From contig JAJYFW010000103.1 of assembly GCA_021785335.1 (NCBI GenBank), positions 1 to 6,665 on the forward strand: a stretch of DNA of 6,665 nucleotides. Reading direction: 5' to 3'. Below, one piece after another: positions 1-4,974 of the stretch. Each line of letters opens with the position of its first letter. Position 1 is the stretch's first letter. Both the position numbers and the translations under genes were made by a program. The notes beneath the pieces are model-generated. The model was not told the DNA's origin and made no database searches. It saw only the letters and a program-made list of their open reading frames with translations. The DNA comes from Pseudomonadota bacterium. Its GTDB lineage: Bacteria; Pseudomonadota; Alphaproteobacteria; Acetobacterales; Acetobacteraceae.

Positions 1-791
1 CGGTCGTCGAGGAACGGGTGGAACAGCCCCATCGCGTTCGATCCGCCGCCGATGCAGGCGACCGCGACATCCGGCAGGCGCCCGGCCGCGGCCTGGAGCT
101 GCGCCTTCGCCTCCTCGCCGATCACGGACTGGAAGTCGCGCACCATCATCGGGTAGGGGTGCGGGCCGGCGACCGTTCCGATCAGGTAATAGGTGTCGCC
201 CACGTTCGCCACCCAGTCGCGCAGCGCCTCGTTCATCGCGTCCTTGAGCGTGCCGGCGCCGGAGGTGACGGGGCGGACCTCGGCACCCAGCAGCTTCATG
301 CGGAAGACATTGGGCTTCTGCCGCTCCACGTCGGTCGCCCCCATGTAGACCGTGCACGGCAGGCCGAAGAGCGCGCAGACCGTGGCCGTCGCGACCCCGT
401 GCTGGCCGGCGCCGGTCTCCGCGATGATGCGCGTCTTGCCCATGCGCCGCGCGAGCAGGATCTGGCCCACGCAGGAGTTGATCTTGTGCGCGCCGGTATG
501 GTTGAGCTCGTCGCGCTTGAAGTAGATGCGCGCGCCCCCGAGCTCCTCGGTCAGTCGCTCGGCGAACCACAGCGGGCTCGGCCGGCCCACGTAGTCGCGC
601 AGCAGCCGCTCGATCTCCGCCTGGTAGGACGGGTCGGCGCGGGCCGCGCGATAGGCGGCCTCGACCTCGAGGATGAGGGGCATCAGCGTCTCGGCAACGA
701 AACGCCCGCCGAAGTCACCGAAGCGGCCCCGCTCGTCGGGCCCGGTGCGCAGCGAATTGGGAAGGGGGGAGCTGGGGATGGGTGTGTTCAC
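1..791 (-). CDS. trpB: Tryptophan synthase beta subunit, N-terminal two thirds (cut by window edge)
   Basis: TrpB is the PLP-dependent cytoplasmic subunit that condenses indole with L-serine to give tryptophan, working as an alpha2-beta2 complex with TrpA. The window holds 263 complete codons; about 140 C-terminal residues, including the serine that contacts the PLP ring nitrogen, lie beyond the left edge. Visible hallmarks are [11 protein letters not shown] near residues 22-32, NHTGAHKIN with the PLP-binding lysine at about residue 103, AETGAGQHG with the catalytic glutamate at about 125, and the phosphate-binding GGGSNA loop at about 248-253. The start is the GTG at 791: an in-frame TAA at 803-801 lies only four codons upstream, and the next Met (residue 37) would remove the conserved N-terminal motif. 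A weak AAGAG sits six bases before the GTG. The gene lies 68 nt downstream of the permease gene; trpA would be expected next, outside the window. Confidence 0.97.
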   Translation of the reverse strand, partial: MNTPIPSSPLPNSLRTGPDERGRFGDFGGRFVAETLMPLILEVEAAYRAARADPSYQAEIERLLRDYVGRPSPLWFAERLTEELGGARIYFKRDELNHTGAHKINSCVGQILLARRMGKTRIIAETGAGQHGVATATVCALFGLPCTVYMGATDVERQKPNVFRMKLLGAEVRPVTSGAGTLKDAMNEALRDWVANVGDTYYLIGTVAGPHPYPMMVRDFQSVIGEEAKAQLQAAAGRLPDVAVACIGGGSNAMGLFHPFLDD

Positions 792-859
792 GCGGCGCTC
801 TTAGCAAGGGCGGCGGCGCGGGTCACGCCGTCTTGCCCACGGAAGCGGTACGGGTTGCG

Positions 860-1843
860 TCAGGCGGCGGTGATGCCGGCCGTGGCGGCGGCGGCGGCCG
901 GCGCCGGTTCCGGGCGCAGCGCCAGCGCCGCGCCGCCGAGCATCGTCACCATGCCCACCGCCTCGAACGCGCCGATATGCTCGCCGAGCAGCACCATGCC
1001 GGCGATGACCGCGATCACCGGCGAGACGAAGGCATAGGTCCCGGCCTTGGCGGCGCCCCAGTCGCGCACCAGGAGGTAGTACATCAGCGTCGCCCCGGTC
1101 GCGGCCGGGCCCACGAGGTAGAGCCAGCCCAGCCACGCCTCCCACCCCCAGGCGAAGTTGAGGGCGTGCGCCGACCCCGGCTCGAAGACGAGCGAGCCCA
1201 GGACCAGCGCCAGCCCGCCCATGAGGTTGGTCACGGCCGCCAGCTCCACCGGCGGGAAGCGGCGCACCATCGGCCGGATCAGCAGCGAGCCCCAGCAATA
1301 GGCGAGCGTGGAGACGATGATGCCGGCGGCACCCAGCAGTTCCGCGGGCGCGAGCGAGCCCTGCGCCGCCTGCGGGCCGAACAGCAGCAGCACCCCCGCG
1401 ATGCCGATCCCGATCGCGACCAGCCGCATCCGGGTGATGCGCTCCTGGCCCATCGCCGCGCCGAGGCCGAGCAGTGCCAGCGGCGTGAGCGCCGCGCTGA
1501 TCACGGCGGCGATGCCGGAGGAGACGAAGCGCAGCGCATAGAGCTGCACCACCTGGTTCACCACGATGAGCAGGAAGGTGACCGGCGCCAGCATCACCAT
1601 GTCGCGCGCGGTGATGCGGCGGCGATGCCCGCGCATCGCCTCCAGCCCCAGCAGCATGAGCCCCGCGCAGGTCCAGCGCAGGCCCGCCATCATCGCCGGC
1701 GGGATGACGGCGATGCTGACCTTCATGCCGAGCCAGGTGCCGCCCCAGATGAGGCAGACATAGGCGAACTGCAGGTGCTGGCGGGTCAGCCCGAGACGGG
1801 CGCGGCCGATGGCCACCTCTGGGGTCGCTGTGGGAGCTGACAT
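860..1843 (-). CDS. EamA-domain (DMT superfamily) membrane permease
   Basis: This is a 327-residue inner-membrane protein with about ten hydrophobic segments in two homologous EamA halves (roughly residues 27-155 and 168-308). This is the layout of drug/metabolite transporters of the RhaT/YedA type. Signature stretches are CLIWGGTWLGMK in helix 1, VSSGIAAVISAALTPL in half 1, and YAFVSPVIAVIAGMVLLGE in half 2. The tail is Ala/Pro-rich. The substrate cannot be read from sequence; family members export amino acids, metabolites or drugs. Proximity to trpB makes an aromatic amino acid possible but unproven. The start is uncertain. I chose the ATG at 1843, which leaves 24 residues before helix 1 and fits family length, but it has no clear Shine-Dalgarno. 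The in-frame ATG at 1954 has AGGGG five bases upstream but would add a 37-residue extension that does not resemble a DMT N-terminus. No other in-frame start was seen between them. Confidence 0.9.
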   Translation of the reverse strand: MSAPTATPEVAIGRARLGLTRQHLQFAYVCLIWGGTWLGMKVSIAVIPPAMMAGLRWTCAGLMLLGLEAMRGHRRRITARDMVMLAPVTFLLIVVNQVVQLYALRFVSSGIAAVISAALTPLALLGLGAAMGQERITRMRLVAIGIGIAGVLLLFGPQAAQGSLAPAELLGAAGIIVSTLAYCWGSLLIRPMVRRFPPVELAAVTNLMGGLALVLGSLVFEPGSAHALNFAWGWEAWLGWLYLVGPAATGATLMYYLLVRDWGAAKAGTYAFVSPVIAVIAGMVLLGEHIGAFEAVGMVTMLGGAALALRPEPAPAAAAATAGITAA

Positions 1844-1887
1844 CGATTGCGTGGGACTGGGACTGGCCGTTTCCGCGAGGCGCGAGA

Positions 1888-1914
1888 CTAGGCCGGGAGG
1901 CGGCGCCTCGTCAT
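1888..1914 (-). other. Possible 8-codon leader ORF upstream of the permease
   Basis: ATG at 1914 begins an open frame reading MTRRRLPA and then TAG. It is preceded by GGAGG (1925-1921) with a six-base spacer, the best ribosome-binding site in this region. It lies in a different frame from the permease and ends 44 nt before the permease ATG chosen here. The codons for its arginines fall in a small inverted repeat, GAGGC-GCC-GCCTC. It may be a translated leader peptide, or a chance SD-ATG pair inside a longer permease N-terminus. Confidence 0.22.
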
Positions 1915-1957
1915 GCGTGACCTCCGCGCAGCCGCCATGCGCGGCGATGTGCATCGC

Positions 1958-2002
1958 CGCCCCTATTTCGGCGCATTCGGCGGCGCGCCCCTATTTCGGC
2001 GC
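1958..2002. repeat. Pair of 17-bp direct repeats at the 3' end of the secreted-protein gene
   Basis: The plus-strand string CGCCCCTATTTCGGCGC occurs at 1958-1974 and again at 1986-2002, a period of 28 bp. The right copy contains the stop codon (1991-1993) of the secreted-protein gene and its last codons. The left copy lies in the intergenic region and supplies the AGGGG in front of the upstream candidate ATG of the permease. The 11 bases between the copies do not match the bases after the second copy, so this is a partial or decayed tandem duplication rather than a clean one. Confidence 0.8.
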
Positions 2003-3484
2003 CGGGGGCGCCATGGCGGAAACGTCGTTGCCGTTCACCAGCAGCTTCTGCCCGTCGAAGACGAGGTGCCAGACCAGCGCATCGCCCTCCGGCTTGGCGA
2101 GGCCCTTGAGGAAGACGAGCATGCCGAGCGCCTGCTGGCCCTCGGGGTCGGCGGAGAGTTCCTTCATCGCGGCGTCGATGCCGGTCGCGCGCAGCGTCGC
2201 GCTCCCCTGCGCCTCGCCCGGGCCGCGCACGGTGAGCGTGCCGTGGCCGGTGATGCGCGCCGGCCCGGTGTCGATCAGGAGCGAGTCGATCGCGACGGTC
2301 GCGGGGTGCGCGTCCAGCACCGCCATCGCGAGCCCCGGCAGCGCGTTCGGCTCGGGGCTGTCCACGGCGGCGTCGAGCGTGCGGCGCAGCGCCGCGGCGT
2401 CGATGCCGGCGAGGCGCGGGCGCAGCACCACGCGGCTGGGCATGAACCTGGCGAGGATCCCGGCGGGGGCGATCGCGGGGAAGGACGGCTTGTCGAGCGC
2501 GAAACGAAGCGCGAGCGCGACGCTGCCGTCGCGCTCGCGCAGGCGCATGCCGAAGCCGACATGGCCGATCGTGCCCTGCACCGGGCCCGCGCCCTGGATC
2601 GCGATCCCGCTTTCGGAGGACTGCATCGAGATCGAGGTGGCGCCGCCCGCGAGGTCCGCGATCAGCGTGTGCAGTTCCTTGCGGACCGCCGGGTCGGTGC
2701 CGGTGCCCCCGCTGGTCCCGGGGGCCGGGTTCGGCAGCCCCGCCAGCGTGGTGATCGCGCGTATCGCCGCGCGCAGCGCCGGCAGCGAAAGGTTGTCGAT
2801 GCGCAGCGAGCCGCTGGCGCTCGCGACGTCGCTGCTGGTCTTGAGCTTGCCGGCCACGGAGGTCGTGTGCAGGCCCCGCATGCTGCTGGTGTTGAGCAGC
2901 GTGACGCGGCCATCCGCGGCGGGGGTGACGAGCAGCGAGCCATCGGCGGCGTCGAGATGCCCGCCACTGCTCATCCCCGGGCCGACGCCGGCCAGGTGCT
3001 CGTCGGCGATGTGGAAGTCGAGCCGGGTGGGTGTCGCGAGCGTGGTGTCGATCACGCCGGAGAAGCTGCCCACCTTCATGGTCATCGCGGTGAGGCTGGC
3101 GACGCCCGGCGGCGGATGGTCAACGCTGAACTCGAGGTGGCGCGGCAGGGCGCCGTCGGCGACGCGCCAGCGCCCCTGGCCCAGCGGGATCAGGTTCGCG
3201 CCGATGGAATCGCCGCCGACGCCGCCGCCCTTCCAGCGGTGCTCGACGGGGATTTCGATGCGGTAATGATCGCCGTGCGCCGTGGCGACCAGCAGGTTCG
3301 CGGCGGGGGCGAGCGTGCCCAGCACGCCGGCGAGCATCGCGTGGACGCCCTCGACGATCGCCCGCGCGCCGGCGTGGTCGATCGCGGGCGGCGCGGATGC
3401 GGGCGGCGCCGAAGCGGGGGCTTGGGCCGAGACCGCGAGGGCGGCGGCGGCGAGCAGCAAGGACCGGAGGCGGAACGGGCTCAT
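1991..3484 (-). CDS. Secreted/periplasmic protein of unknown function, possibly DUF2125-like
   Basis: This 497-residue protein is not confidently recognised. The N-terminus is a clear Sec signal peptide: Arg5 and Arg7, hydrophobic core LLLAAAALAVSA, probable cleavage near residues 20-22. A PASAPPASAPPA linker follows. The mature part has no further membrane segment. It is rich in Gly, Ser, Thr and alternating hydrophobics, suggesting long beta-sheet repeats. Examples are HYRIEIPVEHRW near 73-84 and, at the end, ALGMLVFLKGLAKPEGDALV followed by FDGQKLLVNGNDV. That closing pattern recalls DUF2125 and YdgA-like periplasmic proteins of Proteobacteria, but this is from memory only. The start at 3484 is the earliest possible, because an in-frame TAA lies four codons upstream; no convincing Shine-Dalgarno is seen. 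The gene begins 50 nt after the trpF stop in the same direction, and no terminator is seen between them, so read-through from the trpF transcript is likely. Confidence 0.85.
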   Translation of the reverse strand: MSPFRLRSLLLAAAALAVSAQAPASAPPASAPPAIDHAGARAIVEGVHAMLAGVLGTLAPAANLLVATAHGDHYRIEIPVEHRWKGGGVGGDSIGANLIPLGQGRWRVADGALPRHLEFSVDHPPPGVASLTAMTMKVGSFSGVIDTTLATPTRLDFHIADEHLAGVGPGMSSGGHLDAADGSLLVTPAADGRVTLLNTSSMRGLHTTSVAGKLKTSSDVASASGSLRIDNLSLPALRAAIRAITTLAGLPNPAPGTSGGTGTDPAVRKELHTLIADLAGGATSISMQSSESGIAIQGAGPVQGTIGHVGFGMRLRERDGSVALALRFALDKPSFPAIAPAGILARFMPSRVVLRPRLAGIDAAALRRTLDAAVDSPEPNALPGLAMAVLDAHPATVAIDSLLIDTGPARITGHGTLTVRGPGEAQGSATLRATGIDAAMKELSADPEGQQALGMLVFLKGLAKPEGDALVWHLVFDGQKLLVNGNDVSAMAPPAPK

Positions 3485-3534
3485 GCCGCGAGCTTACGCC
3501 ATGCGACGCGCGCGGCGGGAAACGATTTTGCCCC

Positions 3535-4161
3535 TCACGCGGCCCTCGCCGCCGCGATGAAGGCGCGGATGCGCGCGGGGTCCTTGCGCCCGGGCGCGGA
3601 CTCGACGCCGGAGGAGACGTCGACCGCCTCCGCCCCCGTCGCGCGGATCGCCGCCGCGACGTTCTCGACCGTGAGCCCGCCCGCGAGCAGCCACGGCCCC
3701 GGCGCGCGCCAGGCGGCCAGGAGCGACCAGTCGAAGGCGGCCGCGTTGCCGCCGGGGCGCGTGGCACCCGCCGGCGCGCGTCCCTCGATCACCAGCGCCG
3801 CGGCTCCGCCCATCGCGTCCGGCAGGTCCGCCGCCGCGCCCACCGGCACCGCGCGCCAGAACGGCTTCGCGAAACGCGCGCCGATCGCGGCGGCACGATC
3901 CGGGGCCGCGTAGAGCTGGAGGATGTCGAGCGGCACCGCGTCCAGCACCGCGGCCACCTCGTCGTCCGCCGGCTCGACGAACAGGCCGACGAGCTTCGGC
4001 CCGCCGGCTGGGCGCCGCGCCGCGAGCGAGGCCGCGAGCGAGGCCGTGACGAAGCGCGGGGAGCGCGGGAAGAACACCAGGCCGATCCAGTCCGCGCCGG
4101 CGCCGCAAGCGGTGTCGAACGCCGCCCGGTCGTTGGCGCCGCAGATCTTGACCCGCGTCAC
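3535..4161 (-). CDS. trpF: Phosphoribosylanthranilate isomerase
   Basis: TrpF catalyses the Amadori rearrangement of N-(5-phosphoribosyl)anthranilate to CdRP, the third step of tryptophan synthesis from chorismate, in the cytoplasm. The 208 residues form a full-length single TIM barrel. Visible motifs are VKICG with the general-base Cys7, GLVFFPRSPR at 27-36, PGGN followed by FDWSLL after residue 135, LLAGGLTVENV (phosphate site), and DVSSGVESAPGRKD near the C-terminus. Two positions are odd. The usual catalytic Asp of the LLD motif is Glu126 (in LVIEGRAP), and the normally conserved QLHG reads QLYA at about 82-85. The start is the GTG at 4161, which overlaps the stop of the LapA-domain gene as GTGA and places MTRVKICG at the expected N-terminus. 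An upstream ATG in this frame would add 49 Arg-rich residues read out of frame with lapA, so it was rejected. Translation is probably coupled to lapA. Confidence 0.96.
   Translation of the reverse strand: MTRVKICGANDRAAFDTACGAGADWIGLVFFPRSPRFVTASLAASLAARRPAGGPKLVGLFVEPADDEVAAVLDAVPLDILQLYAAPDRAAAIGARFAKPFWRAVPVGAAADLPDAMGGAAALVIEGRAPAGATRPGGNAAAFDWSLLAAWRAPGPWLLAGGLTVENVAAAIRATGAEAVDVSSGVESAPGRKDPARIRAFIAAARAA
4021..4044. repeat. Perfect 12-bp tandem duplication inside trpF
   Basis: CGCGAGCGAGGC occurs twice back to back on the plus strand (4021-4032 and 4033-4044). On the coding strand this gives ASLA-ASLA near residues 40-47 of TrpF, just before ARRPAGG. The unit is a multiple of three, so the frame is kept. 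It adds about one helical turn in a region that usually varies between family members. Confidence 0.8.
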
Positions 4162-4484
4162 GCCGGCGGCAGCGTCGCGCCGGTGCGCGCGCCGGTCAGC
4201 GTGCCCGTGCGGGGCGCGTCCCGCAGCTTCGCGAGGTCGGCGGCGAGCAGGCTGGCGCGGCGCTCCGCCCGTCCGGCGCGGCGGCGCTGCGCGGCGGCGG
4301 CGAACCACATCACCATCGCGCCGAGCAGGAAGCCGAGTGCGGCCGGCACCAGGATGGCGAGCGCCACCGGCAGCTGGATGGAGACATCCGTGGGCCAGAG
4401 GCCGAGCTCGACCATCTGCCGGTTGGACAGGGCGAAGACGACGATGATCAGGACGAAGGGTGCCGCAAGCAGCAGGCGCAGCAT
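4158..4484 (-). CDS. LapA-domain (DUF1049) small inner-membrane protein
   Basis: This 108-residue protein has two membrane helices, roughly residues 4-20 (LLLAAPFVLIIVVFALS) and 40-64. Between them is the family signature SNRQMVELGLWP. A basic, helix-prone cytoplasmic tail (QRRRAGRAERRASLLAADLA) follows. This is the layout of lipopolysaccharide assembly protein A-domain proteins. In E. coli, LapA (YciS) works with LapB to control LPS synthesis; whether alphaproteobacterial members do so is not established here. The start ATG at 4484 has GAGGG seven bases upstream, and this Shine-Dalgarno overlaps the TGA stop of ihfB (4496-4494), so the two genes are probably translated in a coupled way. Its own stop overlaps the trpF GTG by four bases. 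The Thr/Ala-rich last 18 residues look like a variable tail. Confidence 0.9.
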   Translation of the reverse strand: MLRLLLAAPFVLIIVVFALSNRQMVELGLWPTDVSIQLPVALAILVPAALGFLLGAMVMWFAAAAQRRRAGRAERRASLLAADLAKLRDAPRTGTLTGARTGATLPPA

Positions 4485-4493
4485 GGTACGCCC

Positions 4494-4787
4494 TCAGGCG
4501 CCGCGCTTGCCGCGGTTGACGCGCTCGCGCAGCTCCTTGCCGGCCTTGAAGAACGGCACCGCCTTTTCGTCCACCTCGACCGAGGCGCCGGTGCGCGGGT
4601 TGCGCCCGAGCCTGGCGTCGCGCTTCTTGACCGAAAAGGCGCCGAAGCCGCGCAGCTCCACCCGCTCCCCGCGCGACAGCGCCGCGGTGATCTCGTTGAA
4701 CACGGTGGCGACGATCGTTTCGACGTCGCGCGCGGTGAGATGCGGGTTCGCCGTTGCCAGCTCCGCGATCAATTCGGACTTGGTCAT
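4494..4787 (-). CDS. ihfB: Integration host factor beta subunit
   Basis: IhfB pairs with IhfA to form a sequence-preferring, DNA-bending nucleoid protein used in transcription, replication and recombination. The 97-residue length is normal. Visible features are [11 protein letters not shown] at the N-terminus, the [13 protein letters not shown] core at 41-53, and the DNA-contacting beta arm GRNPRTG at 61-67, with the intercalating proline at residue 64. The [18 protein letters not shown] helix closes the fold. The MTKSEL start, the typical N-terminus for the beta subunit, and the position just after rpsA favour ihfB over ihfA or hupB. The ATG at 4787 has only a close-set GCGAGG upstream. The better-spaced AAGG belongs to a short ORF whose TGA overlaps this ATG, so translation may be coupled to it. 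The gene probably heads a transcript that also carries the LapA-domain gene and trpF. Confidence 0.96.
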   Translation of the reverse strand: MTKSELIAELATANPHLTARDVETIVATVFNEITAALSRGERVELRGFGAFSVKKRDARLGRNPRTGASVEVDEKAVPFFKAGKELRERVNRGKRGA

Positions 4788-4819
4788 GGCCTCGCCGCTG
4801 GTGCCGTCCCTGAAGTCAT
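4784..4819 (-). other. Possible 11-codon leader ORF overlapping the ihfB start (ATGA)
   Basis: An ATG at 4819 opens a frame reading [11 protein letters not shown]. Its TGA (4786-4784) overlaps the ihfB ATG as ATGA, the classic arrangement for translational coupling. A TAAGG lies about nine bases upstream of this ATG, while the ihfB ATG itself has only a poorly spaced GAGG. There are no Trp, His or other attenuation-type codon runs. It may be a real coupling leader or chance. Confidence 0.3.
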
Positions 4820-4856
4820 TGTTGTAGCCTTACGGATTTTGCCCGCTTGCCCGTGG

Positions 4857-4885
4857 ACGTTGCCAGAACGGAACCTGGGCGTCAA
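4857..4885 (-). promoter_or_regulatory. Candidate sigma-70-type promoter for ihfB
   Basis: On the minus strand, TTGACG (4885-4880) matches the -35 consensus at five of six positions. It is followed by exactly 17 bases and then CAACGT (4862-4857), a weak -10. Transcription would start near 4850, giving a leader of about 60 nt before ihfB. The site sits between the rpsA terminator and ihfB, where a fresh promoter is needed. The weak -10 limits confidence, although alphaproteobacterial -10 elements are often degenerate. Confidence 0.45.
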
Positions 4886-4915
4886 TCGCGCGCCCCGCGC
4901 AAGTGCTTGTGAGCC

Positions 4916-4947
4916 AACAAAAAAGCTCCCGCCACGAGGGCGGGAGC
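4916..4947 (-). terminator. Rho-independent terminator of rpsA
   Basis: The minus strand reads GCTCCCGCC, a five-base loop CTCGT, then GGCGGGAGC, giving nine perfect pairs (4947-4939 with 4933-4925). Six T residues (4924-4919) and then GTT follow directly. It begins 28 bases after the rpsA stop codon. It should end most rpsA transcription before ihfB. Confidence 0.93.
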
Positions 4948-4974
4948 CTGTTTGTCCTCGCCTGTCCGGCGACC

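Noticed and set aside
792..859. A tryptophan attenuator in the gap before trpB
   Set aside because: There is no Met-led short ORF, no Trp codons, and only a loose five-pair GCAAG/CTTGC hairpin without a U-tract.
18..1037. A 339-codon plus-strand open frame across the trpB region
   Set aside because: It is antisense to trpB, whose PLP and catalytic motifs are unmistakable on the minus strand.
782..1840. A 352-codon plus-strand open frame antisense to the permease
   Set aside because: Low-complexity His/Arg/Gln/Gly product. The minus strand encodes a convincing ten-helix permease.
1809..3266. A 485-codon plus-strand open frame
   Set aside because: It is a Ser/Pro/Ala-rich shadow of the minus-strand secreted-protein gene, with no domain or ribosome site to support it.
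3485..3534. A terminator between trpF and the secreted-protein gene
   Set aside because: The GC-rich bases do not form a clear stem followed by a U-tract on the minus strand.
1913..3913. A 666-codon open frame on the plus strand
   Set aside because: It runs antisense to the secreted-protein gene and trpF. The product is Arg/Ala/Gly-rich with no recognisable motif, as expected from the mirror frame of GC-rich coding sequence. The opposite frames encode a signal peptide and a clear TrpF.
4162..4308. A longer TrpF starting at the ATG at 4308
   Set aside because: The added 49 residues are Arg-rich and overlap lapA out of frame, and the GTG at 4161 places KICG at its normal position.
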